A stretch of 64,000 nucleotides of DNA from Eumeta japonica (lineage: Eukaryota; Arthropoda; Insecta; Lepidoptera; Psychidae): assembly GCA_005406025.1 (NCBI GenBank), contig BGZK01000297.1:310001-374000 (forward strand), in the 5' to 3' direction. A program made the position numbers and the translations under genes. A model generated the notes under the pieces. It was not told the DNA's origin, searched no databases, and saw only the letters and a list, made by a program, of their open reading frames with translations. Shown piece by piece: positions 50,461 to 62,137 of the stretch (positions within the stretch are counted from its first letter, which is position 1; every line of letters starts with the position of its first letter).

Positions 50461-50759
50461 TAAAGTCAAATTATGACACCCTCCGTGCATTGGAGAGTAC
50501 CTACGTTACGTCGCCAGTTTCGTTTGTTAAAACGCATCGATGACAACAGCCATTAGCTTCACGACGGGTGGGTAGGTCTTAATGTGAACTCCCTCAATCT
50601 GCAATAGAAAAGTTGTAAGAAGGTCTGCCTTAGAAGTGGGTTGATTAAACCTGGTACAATGAGTGTCCTTTAGCATTCCAAAAATTTTTGAAAATAATCT
50701 TTATGGTTCGTATATAAATGATAAACTACCACTTTTCCATATAAATGTACACAATCTGC

Positions 50760-51119
50760 CGTTCATTGTGCAAATCTCGCGCGCTCAACGGCTATCGCTA
50801 TGAAATTAAGATGTCGGGCGTCGGCGCGTCACGGCCGGCACCGCGACACTAGCGCCCCTGTCACACGGACGCCGCGGCGGCGGACGGCAACTCGCGCGGA
50901 CAAACTCCGCGTTGGATGGGGCGATCGGCATCTATCTATGTTCGATTTTGAGTAGACATGGTTGTATGTCAGTCTCGTTTGTTTACGGCTCCCTGACAAG
51001 TAATAGTATGTCTGTTGTTTGGAAATAAATACACCCCGTGCACTTTTCAGACTTTTTGAAAACATTACGATTGTGAATCGTTTAAAGTTTAAATTGTTAT
51101 TGATGAGTGGCGTGGGTAG
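50760..51119 (+). promoter_or_regulatory. CpG-rich island leading to a consensus splice donor
   Basis: Very CpG-rich DNA (50800-50940) is followed by AT-richer sequence ending GGGTAG|GTAAGTATT, with GT at 51120-51121, an excellent 5' splice site. This layout suggests a promoter and a non-coding first exon on the plus strand. The 78-codon minus frame looks like a shadow of the GC content. Confidence 0.3.
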
Positions 51120-51121
51120 GT

Positions 51122-52994
51122 AAGTATTATATTTGAACTTTTGAATATTTCCATTTTACTTTCTAAAATGGTGTAGGCAAAATATATGGTCAGGAGGTGT
51201 ATTTTTTATAACAAAGTGATTTAGGGCCTAAATTTTTAATTTTTCACAGTAGTAAATTTTGTGTTAAGTATGACTAAAAAGTTATAACTTGCTGTTTGTT
51301 ATATTTCCTTACACAATTTTTTGCTGCCTACTAATCAGTGAACCCTACATTTCTTGTATGTGTTATAAATAATATCTATAGCAATATAGCAACCTAGATA
51401 GTCACTGCTGGACATGCACTTGCTCCTTACTTTGACAACATATGTGATATTCACCACATCGAGTATGGGGGTCGGTGATGGCACTACCATAAACTTCATT
51501 GAGAGTGCCTTGTAGTGACGGTTATCTGCATGTTTCTATCCAACGACTAACGAATTCTGTTGTTACTTGTTTTAACGCTGACCTAAACCATGATTATAAA
51601 CCTAAATCATGATGATCTAAATAGTGATTAAATGCTATTTGCTGTGACTGATTTTTCCAAATTATTTTTCTGCTCCTACGTGCAATAAATCAATACAAAT
51701 CTACAAATGTGTTATCAGATTTTTGAGAAGAGGCATGAATTAAAATTATGACCTAAATCATAATGTACAGAGAGACTGGCATAATCGTTCCGTGATTAAG
51801 GCCTCTTGTTTATGAGATTAAAAAAAACTTTAATTTCGAAGAATGTTTGTCAGAAATCATAAAAACGCATGTGACGCTGTAACACACGTTGTCATTATAG
51901 GGATCATGGTTTAATATACGAATCTATTACAAGGAGGTGCAAGGGCGCATGCAGTCTTCGAATCACGAAGTGGTCACATAGTCGTGGTCCACTCAAGACA
52001 GGCCCCAATTCAGTTACAATAACGTGTATTTATGAGCCTATAACGAATAAATATTGTGAATCCGTGCGTATATAATTGCATAGACGTGCATGCTGTGCAG
52101 TATGCACGACCAGTAGATGCCTTACTAAACTTCACACTGTACTTACCTCCTGCTATAAATAATCTTCTCAATAGTAATTTGTTACATGGATTGTATAAGC
52201 ACTATAAAACTTTTTCTACTTTCCATTGTGTATTTTAAATTTGATTTATTTGCACATTATATTATATAAAATGTATGATGTGTTATCTTTAATTCTAGTA
52301 GTCTTTTGTAAAGCAAATATATATAGCATTCTTCAATTGATAGAAATCGAATGCAGATTTCACTTATTTCTCAATGAAAATAATTTAAAACATACACTTA
52401 TACAATATATACTACAAGAAATACACTTCATAATGCCATAACACGAAAGAAATTCGATAAGTTCCTCAAGTGGTTACCAGGGACAAGAGTTTTATATCAT
52501 CAACGATGACGATGCGTTGACACGACCATGTGTTGGTATACAAACAAACTCTAACTGAGTCTGCAGCAGCTTCACCGATTAAATCGCCGTAGTCGCTGTG
52601 ACATACGAAGAAAAGGTGATCTAGGGCGTCAACGAAGTCGCGAGCGCAGCTGTCGAGTCACACCGACGATATAGATCAGCGATGGAGGACTAATATTATA
52701 TTTCCTCCCAGCCCATACAATCCTATGTCGATACAAATAATTCATTCGTAAGCTATTTTTAAATCGCCAGCATGTATGAAGTCATAACCCATCGTCAGAC
52801 TTGGCTTAAGCGGTATCGTTTTCGGAAATTTAAGCTTTATTTTTCGACGTAACTAACATGTTGGGGGATTAGCACGTGGTCGAATTTTCTATAAGTCTAC
52901 GACGATAAGCCAATCACCTCACGGTGTTTTCTCATTTGTCAAAGAAAAGTTCAATCGATGTTTCAACGCGTTGCCGGGTTGCAGAACCATCGAG
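51122..52994. other. AT-rich non-coding DNA
   Basis: Nothing recognised. If the donor at 51120 is real, this is intron. Confidence 0.45.
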
Positions 52995-53075
52995 ACGTCC
53001 AGTCTTAGCATCGAACTTGTGTTTGGGGCTCGTGGGTGGGCATGCTAACCACCAAACTCGCACTGCCTCATGCGA
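52995..53075 (-). mobile_element. tRNA-derived SINE head, minus strand
   Basis: The minus strand reads GAGTTTGGTGGTTAGCATG (A-box, 53041-53059), then CAAGTTCGATGC (B-box, 53008-53019). The GGTTAGCATGCC style is common in insect tRNA-related SINEs. It explains part of the 113-codon minus frame here. Confidence 0.4.
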
Positions 53076-55254
53076 ACCATAAAAATAATGCACTACACGT
53101 ATACTATAAACATGTAGCCGACTGGGATGAGTTAGGAAAACGATTGTCGAATAAAGACTTAACAATATCGCAATAACGATCTTCGTTAGGTGAGCCGACG
53201 CCTCGGCGCTATCGGCCGATTGAGTTGTCCGTGTGTCGCGCGACTCCGGCAACCATAGAGCTTTATAATGCACTTTGTAACGCGCTCGGTCTTCGAGCTC
53301 TGCTTTTGCGGGTGTCTTGTATAAGGGTGAATGCTTTCACCTCCGTGCTTGTACGCCGAGACCAGATTGTTATCTATGATTTTCATTATCTTACTGCTGA
53401 AATATAACTTCCCATAAGCTTTCAATTTAGATGTAAGAACTATTGAGAGCTATTGTTAGTGAAACGTAACACTTATGGGATCACTGTGACTTTAATGCTA
53501 ATTCAAGCAGAAGATTTTAATTTGACATTGTAACAGGTGGTGGTTATCTGTACATTAACGAATGTGAGGTCGAAAATTAGAACTTTCCACTTAAGGGTTT
53601 ATTTTATAAAATTTTTTTGTAGATTTTTTAAGGGACAAACGTACATGACAACCAGTAGAGAGGAGGTGATCACCGCCATACGTGGACAGATGCAACTCCA
53701 TGGGAAGTCCCTAGTATGTTTAGATTTATTAGGTACTAATAGGTACCTATACACTTATAGGTAGATTAGGTACTTTTAGATTTATTAAGAGTTAAACAAA
53801 TCAGTGTTAACGCGTTGGATGCGCAATGAAAGTACTTTGAGGAATATTTCAAAGATATGAAATATGTTATGTTGCATTAGCAATTTTTTGGCAATTCATC
53901 TCTACAATATCCAGACAATGAGATCTAAAAAACAGTACTAACACAAATAAAAAGATATCTATTAGAGAAACAATATCAAAATGGACCCCGGTCGGTTGTA
54001 TTATCCTTGTAGAGTGGTTAGCGACAATTTGAATAGTATATATTGCCTTATTGAGCAGTAAAAGTTCTACAAAAACAAGCCAAATTTATATGAACAAATT
54101 GTTATTGTAGGGGCACTAACCGCGGGAGTCTCAAGCACACCTGTCCGCGTTTTACCTTTACGTGGCACGTAATCAACAAACGAATGTTTCTTCATGCAAT
54201 ATTTATGTGGATATTGCGACAATAAATCGAAAAGGAAAACCATTTGTTGCAATTAAAACGTTTTAAGCTGTACTTTAGAATTGACAGTAGTGTATAGTAG
54301 TAGGTAGTTAACATTACAATTTTTCAGGAAAGATCGCCCGAACTGTAGTTTAAAATAACCGGATTTTTTTAATTTGACATGGAACAGGTAACACATTTTT
54401 AATTATGAGAATGTAATCATGAGGAAAGTTATTTTGTGTCATATTATCGTGTATTCGCTCATTAAATTTGTCACAAACAGCCACAGCAATAGAACGCAGA
54501 TTTTTGTCTTTTTGAAAATTCGAAACGTGTATTCGTCGTTTTATGATATTTAAAGAAGCAAATGCGCGTGCGAGCCACGAGAATAGACAATCAACGCTGC
54601 CCATGGACACTCACAACCCTGTACATTGCTAGATATATTGTAGTGTTTCTTTGACTGACACCGACTCCAAAAATAACAATAATTGTTACTACATTATATT
54701 ATCCTAATAACTTAATTGATTTTTAAGTAGTCTAATATTTTTCATTTCATTTTACTTAAGAGAACTCTAAAAATATTTTCAGCATTGTTTATTACTCATA
54801 GGTATGTGTTGAGTTAAATTTGAAGTGGATAGGTACCTACCTACCTTCTTGCGTGGTAAACACAGATCGTACCTATATATTGACGAGTAAAATAGTAAGT
54901 TGATTATTAAGTTGTAGAAGAATACACATTTTTTTATTTACTTTTTAGTACATATTATTTTGTTTTGGAATAGGTTTTGTTTTGAAGCCGGTTTTTTTGG
55001 TTAAAATTATTGTATATTTTTTTATTTTTAGTGAATCTGAAGTAAACTAAGTAATTTGTCTGAATATGGGTAGACCTACTAAGCGCGCTGCTCATAGATT
55101 GCACCCTTACTGTAAGCCGTTAAGGAGTTCCATTGATAATCATATTCGACTACGACAATTACTCGATAATAACGATGTTACGGTAGATGACTCAAATATC
55201 CGAATAACTTATAAAAGGTTCGGCCGAGTATCGTTAATTTGATCCTAAGAATTG
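53076..55254. other. AT-rich non-coding DNA
   Basis: Minus frames at 54067-54252 and 54350-54610 were considered as transposon debris but no motif was recognised. Confidence 0.45.
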
Positions 55255-55640
55255 AAGAGTTCCGTTACTTTGTCAAGGATCCCATAATCAGAACCTAACC
55301 ATACTCTCATCAAATTACCTTTTAAGTACATCTTTTCCAATAAAAAAAGAATCATCGAAATCGGTTGACGTGATATTGAGTTTTTCGTCCATTTGTCGCG
55401 CAAATAATCAATGCAAATTTAAGATTTATATAATTTTGTCATGGATGCCGTCATCAAAACTGAACCAAATTAAAATGAAACTACAAGGAAAGAACTAGTT
55501 TTCAAATAAAGAAAGAATTATCAAAATCGGTACACTCAGTCGAAAGTTCTGAGGTAACAAACATAAGAAAAAAAATACAGTCGTATTGAGAACCTCCTCC
55601 TTTTTAATTTTTAAGTCGGTTAAAAAGGTGGGAAAGGGCG
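55255..55640. repeat. dispersed lepidopteran-type repeat
   Basis: Contains AAGAGTTCCGTTACTTTG, two ATCGAAATCGGT / ATCAAAATCGGT motifs 150 bases apart, and a tail GAGAACCTCCTCCTTTTTAA followed by TTTTTAAGTCGGTTAAAAA. I have met these phrases repeatedly in lepidopteran non-coding DNA. The family is not assigned and no protein is encoded. Confidence 0.4.
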
Positions 55641-56439
55641 TCGCTTTCAGTGGCGTAGCGTGAATTAATATAAACGTGGGCGAAGGCACATTAGTAAGGC
55701 TCCTTCTCTTTCATTCTTAAGATCTACCCAGTAAATCTACTTTACCAAAATTTTGTGACACAAAATACCTATTCATGATAGTAAAAAATAAAATATCCAT
55801 GCGCAGTGGCAGAACATTGAAAAGCATATACATTTGAAAAAGGTTTTATTTGGAACTTGAGTGATTTAATTTTAAGGTGATAAGCCGGTCATTTATGGTC
55901 ATTTTCGACACGAAATCAACTGTTCAAATTTATAGATAATTGTATGATTTAAAAAATTGAAACTTATTGGAAGCGTACACATAATATTTTTAAAGTTTTT
56001 AAGTTTCAAACGAGCGTGTAAACTACCGCATGTGGTCACCGCCGCCCATGGAGACCGCAACCCCAAGGAGTCACTAACGCTTTGTCGGCATTTTAGAAAG
56101 GAATTGACTTTGTTTCTACAACTTTTCGTAGTCAATTGGGATTTAAATTTTCGCTTCATATATTAAGCTCGGAATATTATTTAATAAAGTCTCACTTAAA
56201 ATGGAGATAATTTTGGCGCAAATAATCGATACTCACTTTTCAAGACCATTAACTACTGACTTTAATTATGATTTATCATACAAACATTTTCCTTTTCCTT
56301 CCAACTTGTCATTTTAATTCACATTTCGTAATGACGCCCCTCTCAGGCAAAAAGAACAGTCCACACTTAAAAACCACAATGGTAGTACTGAGCATTAAAA
56401 CGTAATAAACAATTATCGATACATAACAATACGTACATC
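55641..56439. other. AT-rich non-coding DNA
   Basis: A single CAGTGGCGTAGCG at 55648 looks like one end of the hAT-like MITE family. Nothing else. Confidence 0.4.
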
Positions 56440-56910
56440 GAATAATCATAATCCAATAGCGGAGCGATGCGAGCGGCGCGGGCGCACGCCGCAAGAACCG
56501 CCTTCCGCATCCTTTATGCGTAGGTATTCCCGCATAAAACATTATGCAATGAACATCGCTGTCAAACAAAAAGCCCGCCGAGCGCCGGACCAGTATCTTA
56601 CCGGCGTTATCTGGCTACCCTTATCTCCGGAACTGTCGCGCGGCCGCCGGCAATTAAACCTTACCGGTTCTGGTACGTCACTGCCGTCCGATGGAGACGC
56701 GCAATTATATAATTAACCAATACGGCCGGCGGCGGCGGCCCGATCCGCGGCACGATAGCGTCCGTTAGCGCTGTCGTGTCCGATACGAATTCTGCTATTA
56801 CGCTTTATGTAATTTTACCGTTTTCTTTTTTTTACTCTTTTCGATAGTCGAGTTAACCGTTTTCGTACGCCGCTCGATTGTCGATTTCTGTCGTGCCGTT
56901 ATCGAGAACA
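56440..56910. promoter_or_regulatory. GC-rich island with GATA motifs
   Basis: About 450 bases of GC-rich DNA with AGTATCTTACC, CGTTATCTGG and CCTTATCTCC within 60 bases (GATA-type), plus CAATTAAACC and TAATTAACC. CGG runs follow at 56720. It looks like a cis-regulatory module or promoter. The open frames across it have no protein features. Confidence 0.3.
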
Positions 56911-57217
56911 CGACACTATCGAAAGCATGAGACTTAAAACGTTCTTTTTTTTTTTGGATCGTATGACTTACATCTGTCTTGCCAGTGTTCGTTTTTCATA
57001 TTTCTTTTTATTTGGAATTAATTTTTTGTATTGGAATTTAATTTGCTCTTTGGGATACTCTTTACTGAGTTTAATTTTTTGTATTATCGACTGCATGGTA
57101 GGGTTGAGGAGAAGAAAAAAAATTGAATATTTTAATATTATTGATCAGGAAACTGACAGCTGTCATTATTCTGCCATTTAACATTTGTGACATGTTTACT
57201 TAAAAAAAATAATGTTA

Positions 57218-58353
57218 CGAGGGGTGGTTGAAAAATTCGCTGCTTAGGGTATCTAAGTGAAGAATCACTTACTGGTGATTCATCACTGTGTTACTGGCCA
57301 GCAATTATTGTGACATTTAATGTTTTTATAAATATTACGCCATTTGTAATTTACTGTCAGTGTCGTGTTTGTTGTTGGACAAGAAACATCGACATGTCTT
57401 TAGAAAATTCTTTCAATTTTGAGCCCCGTGTCGTAATAAAATGTTTTATAAAAAAAAGGGAAAACACATAAAGAATTTTTTGAGAAATGTCATCAGTTCT
57501 TCAGGAATCTGAAACTTCGTATACTACGGTCAAAAATGGGCTCGCGTCTTCCAAGGACGAGAGACCCGCGAAGATGACTTCCGCCCAGGGCACCCTGTGA
57601 TGGCAGTGACTCCAGAAAATATTAAAAATCGTGAGATTGTACATTAGTAAAGAAAGAGTGGGAGAAATATTGCAAGAACATTTGAATATGAGAAAAGTAA
57701 GTGCCCGTTGGGTGCCGAAAATGCTGACGCCACTCAACGAGCACCGACGAGTTGCAGCTTGTACCTAACGATTCTCAAAATTTGGTTGAGGAAAATCTCG
57801 GTCAAATTTGTAACCGAATCGTGACTGGATAAAACCTGGATCCGCCCATATGATCCAGAGTCCAAACAAGAAACCACGCAATGGATAAAAAAGGTGAAAG
57901 GGCGGCGAAAATGTTTAAGGCATAAAATAAATTAAGGCAAAAGTCAGCCTCGAAGCTTATGGTGACTATTTTTTGGGATTCCGAATCTGTCCAAGGACAA
58001 TGCGTCTGTTCACGAGTCGGTTGTTGGGAGGCAGGCCTTAAAGGATAAGGGTTTCGGTGAAATTGACCACCCACTCAATAGTCCAGACCTGGCTTCTAGT
58101 GACTATTTCCTTTTTGCAACTTTGGAAAAATAATTGCGGGGCCAGAGATTTGTTCATGATAATGAAATGCAAGCTGCCGTAAGCAGCCATTTTGACGAGA
58201 TGGAAAAAGAATATTTTTTCAATGTGATCAAGACGTTGTATGATACATGTGAAAAATGTATTGCATTTGAGTTCCTACGTAGAGAAATATTTTTTTGAGT
58301 TCACACATTTCTTTTATTATACCTTAGGCTATGGACTTTCCAGTCTCCCCTCG
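57218..58353 (+). mobile_element. mariner element with degraded transposase
   Basis: Ends CGAGGGGTGGTTGAAAAAT (left) and CGAGGGGAGACTGGAAA (right, inverted) form mariner terminal repeats, each flanked by a TA (57216-57217 and 58354-58355), the expected duplicated target. Length is 1,136 bp against about 1.3 kb for intact mariners. A start ATG at 57394 opens a frame that stops after about 25 codons. Downstream, ISKERV and MRKVSARWVPKMLT (about 57688-57729) match the transposase DNA-binding region, and further blocks match the catalytic half. Many stops and frameshifts separate them, so it is inactive. It lies close to a second mariner relic of another type. Confidence 0.8.
57394..58300 (+). 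pseudogene. mariner transposase relic
   Basis: Broken copy of a DD34D transposase that would have cut and pasted the surrounding element at TA sites. Recognisable pieces in order are a short N-terminal block, ETSYTTVK (about 57510), TPENI, the SARWVP region, a region corresponding to the one before the second catalytic Asp, and a final block with YFLF (from about 58102). At least one frameshift separates the first two, and multiple stop codons follow after 57760. No functional product is expected. Confidence 0.7.
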
Positions 58354-58355
58354 TA

Positions 58356-59234
58356 GTGTTATATCTGTATGAAATTATGCTTTTACTGAAGTACACAAAT
58401 TATGGTAAAACTTCATAAAAACTTATTTGAATTAAAGGAAATACTTGTGAGATCACTGCGATGTCTCTTCGTCTGTTTGTCCGTCGTCATGGCGAATTTT
58501 TTAAATAAGAAAAATTGGTAAAGGAAAGTTGTGGATAGCAATAGATCTGAAACTTAGTGTTAAGTGCAAATTTAATTTTAAAGACTACTCCGTAATGAAA
58601 TGTCAAAGGGATGTCGTTTTGAAATTTATTGAAAGTTGAAAAAAAATCCAAAGTTGATGAATTGCTTTATTCAGGAGCAAGGGTAAGAGTGCTATACTCA
58701 GGAGAGTATTGATTGAACATAATATAATATTGTACATGTTGTAAATACCATATCTATCCAAATTTTATAAAAAGTTTTCAGAACTCATTTATATACGGTT
58801 TCCGAAATAACCAATACAATTGTTTATAAACACTAACAAATATCTTATATAAGCTTTACATTGATGAAAAATCGGCACCTCAGCGGTAGGACGCTCGCCT
58901 ACTGTCAATCAAAAGTGGCACATCGAGTTTTCGTAAGTTTAAATGGACTGTTTATTCAACTATATTATTCACTGACATAGAATTAGAAATCTACATTTCA
59001 AGGTACATGAAAACTGTTTTTCTGACTTGGGCAGATTTTCAGTAATGAGCTGGCAATCTGTCATAAATCATAACGATATGCTTCAAATGTGTCTGATTAA
59101 TCAATCTTGGGAATTTTAATTACAAAAAAGTTTAAAAATGAATTAAAGTGGAATCACAGATAATTTTATATCATACAATAACTTGAAATAATTATAAAAA
59201 TAGCTTTCAAGAAGATAATAAAAATAATTAATTG
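58356..59234. other. AT-rich non-coding DNA between two mariner relics
   Basis: Contains the possible SINE head at 58872 and a short CTTCGTCTGTTTGTCCGTCG repeat-like phrase near 58467. Confidence 0.4.
58872..58933 (+). mobile_element. possible tRNA-like SINE head
   Basis: CTCAGCGGTAGGACGCTCGC looks like a tRNA D-arm/A-box, and CATCGAGTTTT 30 bases later could be a decayed B-box. Confidence 0.3.
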
Positions 59235-59705
59235 TTTTTGGAATCCGTATGTAGTGACGTAATCCCATTGCTGTAGAAATTTTTATACTTTTGATCAAAA
59301 AACTGCAACACGTAGTTTTGACAGGACTCTCTTCATTTTAACCTGACACTACCTAAAGAATTCTGAGGAGACTGAAACATGTGTGAAATCTGAGGGTGCA
59401 AGGTCAGGGCTGTATGGTGGATGCATTAATCCTTCCCAACCAAACTCTCTCAATATTTGCTGAGTGGCTAAAGATGTGTATGGTCTGGCGCTATCATGGT
59501 GAAAAATGACACCCTTTCTGTTGATCAATTTCAGCCCTGTTTTTTTATTTCTTGCTTGAGCCTCATCAGCTGTTGGCAATAGAGATCCGAATTGATGGTT
59601 TTGTTGGTCGGTAAAAAGCTCATAATAAATAACGCCCTTCCAATCCCAACATACATATAACATCGGCTTATTGCGAGTTAATCCGAGTTTCGCTAGTCTG
59701 TGTCC
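59235..59705 (-). pseudogene. second mariner transposase fragment
   Basis: The longest frame (59349-59663) contains MLYVCWDWKG, HHDSARPYTS and HPPYSPDLAPSD. The Asp of HHD and the last Asp of APSD are separated by 34 residues, the DD34D spacing of mariner transposases. Directly upstream, GLTRNKP continues the similarity. Directly downstream, the match continues in another frame (HMFQSPQNSLG, then QFFDQKYKNFYSNGI), showing a frameshift at about 59395. The N-terminal half, first catalytic Asp and terminal repeats are missing. The sequence differs enough from the 57.2 kb copy to be another subfamily, closer by eye to the type found in SETMAR. Confidence 0.75.
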
Positions 59706-59960
59706 CGTTCTCGATTGTGATACCAGTCCTGCTTTCGTAGTTCATTTGTTACATTCTTGATTCCGATCGCTGTCCCACTTTTGATGATTCGATTCTCGAT
59801 CCCGGTCCCTTTTTCAAACTTTTACCCCCACACCGTTTTTCGCACTGATTCCGATCACGCTCTTGATTCTAATTTTGATTTCACACTCCATCTTCATTCT
59901 CGATTTTGACCCCGGTCTCAACGTTCAATTCTATTTTTCGTCTTATATGCAATTTCGATT
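59700..59960 (-). repeat. diverged minisatellite of ATTCTCGAT / CCCGGTC units
   Basis: The plus strand repeats variants of TTCTCGAT followed by CCCGGTCC or TTGACCCCGGTCTC at irregular 25-60 base steps, with GATTCCGATC between. It is the complement of the GATCGAGATCGGGACC motif at 17958. It lies next to the second mariner fragment. Confidence 0.4.
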
Positions 59961-60299
59961 CTGCTACTAGTCACCGGGATCTGATTTGTACGAAGACGTA
60001 ACAAATGCTAGTAGTATTGAAATAAAGTTGAGGTTATATTACTCGGAGACAGTGTGCTTTTCTATGAATGATAGAATTTATAGAATGTTTAGTGGTAGAA
60101 ATATGAAGATAAAGCCAAGGTTTTGTTTCGAAAACTATAAATAATAAAATATCAATTCCGATATTTAATTTCTTTGTTATATATTATGTACAGAGGTTAA
60201 ATGACATTTCTGCTACATAAATAACAGATAGAATAGAATAGAAATCCGCTTGTTCATCTCGAAATACATGGATGTAGTTATTTACATTATTTATGAATT

Positions 60300-60650
60300 T
60301 TGAAAAATCAGAGTATTCAAAAAAATTGTATATTTCTTTGTTTATGTCAAAAGCGACATGTTAACTATTTTCTTTTTTATAATTGAGGATGGTGTATTTA
60401 CGGCTTTGTTTACGTTAAAGAATGTTCCAGATCACTCACTTGGGTATATGTAGAGGAGTTCAGACGTTTGAAATTAGCCGTTTTTTTACGATCGATGCTT
60501 AATCAAGCGAAGTGGTATCAGTAGTGAAATTTAAGTTTAATAAGTTAAAAGTGAGTTCTGTACTGAGTTTTTGTGTCGCACTGTAATTGAACGTACACCA
60601 TCTGTTTTCCTCAGTGTTTATTTTTCTTTTACAATCCTCGAATTACGATA
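60300..60650 (+). repeat. diverged dispersed repeat, copy B
   Basis: Matches copy A in the same order: TTTATGTCAAAAGCGACATG (60341) and AGAATGTTCCAGATCACTC (60419), then a weaker TACACC...TCAGTGTTTA block. Confidence 0.3.
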
Positions 60651-61084
60651 GCGATAGATCTTAACAATATAATTTAGACGAATGTAGAAATTATGAAGTT
60701 ATTATAGTTCAAGTTGTAAAGTGATTTTAAATGTAATGCGTCACAACAACTTGGGGATATAAAGATAGCGATGCGATTCATGATGAGATCCGACCAGCCG
60801 TATATTGCTCTATGTTTATAGCCTTGGAGCACTAAACTCAATGCCTTTTGACGATAGCAAAATTATGTAGTACAATTATAAATCTTGTGCGTAAGCGATT
60901 AAACACACCTACATAAGAAATTAAAATATATTGCAATCACAAATCAAACACATTTTTTTTAAATTAATTACAAACAGGCATATGAAAAGAACAATGACAA
61001 TTAAAAAGAACGCCTACCTATCATAATACTAAATAATTTTGATATTATCATATATTTTATTTTATATGTAGAACAAATATCCCC

Positions 61085-61205
61085 GCAGCTCAATTTCTTG
61101 TTCCCATCCGTTTCCGATCGTAATATCGGTTCCGATCCCGTGACGGCCAACGAGGCAACTCTTGATTCAATCTCAATATCGATCTTGATACCGTATATTG
61201 CAGAG
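61085..61205. repeat. weak GATC-rich repeat patch
   Basis: TTTCCGATCG, GGTTCCGATCCCG and ATCGATCTTGAT recur within about 100 bases, resembling the patch at 59700-59960. Confidence 0.25.
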
Positions 61206-61473
61206 ACATCTAGTGTTATGCAAGCACGATGTTTGTATCGGTCGATAGTTCAATGAGTTTGGTTGTAAAATAATAAGTTACGGTCATTATATATGTACAC
61301 AGCATTTCCTGGATGAAGTTGGTGCCTGAACATGCAAGCGTTGTGGACGAGAGACGTGTGGAAGCACATCCAAGCTGTCGATTCACGGTTGTCTAGACCA
61401 CAAATCTAAACCGCCAATATTATTAATGTTTAGTTGTATAGCAATTGTGTGTATATATATATGTATAACTTAT

Positions 61474-61481
<8 letters not shown>

Positions 61482-61531
<50 letters not shown>
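61482..61531. repeat. (TA)n microsatellite
   Basis: Pure TA tract of about 50 bases with shorter TA runs in front from 61452. Confidence 0.95.
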
Positions 61532-61534
<3 letters not shown>

Positions 61535-61556
61535 TGTATATGTGTATGTAAGTTAA

Positions 61557-61742
61557 AATTGTTATATTCGTCCAGGACTGACGAAAAATGAACCAGAAGA
61601 AGACATATGGAAAGAAATGGACGATGTATCACATCTTAACATACTTTTAGACGACCCGATTTACGAACGTAATTCGGCATTGAGCTACATGAAATTGACA
61701 TTTTCCTATAACGCCACAGTCGAAGCCGCAGCCGAGCGCTAG
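61557..61742 (+). other. short open frame of unknown status
   Basis: Sixty-one codons are open between a TAA (61554) and a TAG (61740), with an in-frame ATG at 61617. The translation is acidic at first (NEPEEDIWKEMDDVSHLNIL) and then mixed. Codon content looks slightly protein-like, but there is no acceptor, domain or partner exon. It could be chance or transposon debris. Confidence 0.15.
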
Positions 61743-61930
61743 TCGAAAAACTTAAATATCGTACTGAAATCAGCGAACGGTAAACTATTTAGATAAGTAT
61801 CTAAGCGATTCAAATAAGCTTATCTCATCGGAATCTCAGTACTAGCACGTTTGACGCGGGGCGGCGCATGCGCTCGACGGCGAGCACGCGTTCGTAACTC
61901 GTTACGCGCATTACGCTTAATCGCTGCAGT
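61700..61930. promoter_or_regulatory. GC-richer island with GATA and NRF1-like motifs
   Basis: GATAAGTATCTAAGCG and GCTTATCTCATCGG (GATA-type) precede GCGCATGCGC (61864-61873), a palindromic NRF1-like core, and a CGCG-rich stretch. Confidence 0.25.
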
Positions 61931-62086
61931 TTAAATATTTGTAGGAGAAAAGACCGATGGGTTGCTCGATTTTATTGGCTGGACGATCACTGTTAACTGA
62001 ATTTGTAAAATAAACATTAGTTCTTCTTTATAGTACAAGAGTTTCCCCATTCTAATAAGAATAACAGTAAATCATTGAAGGACTTC

Positions 62087-62137
62087 TGAGATTTAACTGA
62101 ATTCACATTGTAAAAATGTGAATGCAGTTAAATCTCA
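62087..62137. repeat. short stem-loop, 22 paired bases
   Basis: TGAGATTTAACTG pairs with CAGTTAAATCTCA. After one A/G mismatch, ATTCACATT pairs with AATGTGAAT around a 5-base loop. At 51 nt it is shorter than usual insect pre-miRNAs. Confidence 0.7.

Noticed and set aside
52932..53425. Minus-strand frames of 113 and 79 codons
   Set aside because: The first overlaps a tRNA-derived SINE head, and neither shows protein features.
59964..60000. CTAGTCACCGGG read as a Helitron 3' end
   Set aside because: The adjacent sequence lacks the usual GC-rich terminal hairpin, and the orientation does not fit the neighbouring repeat.
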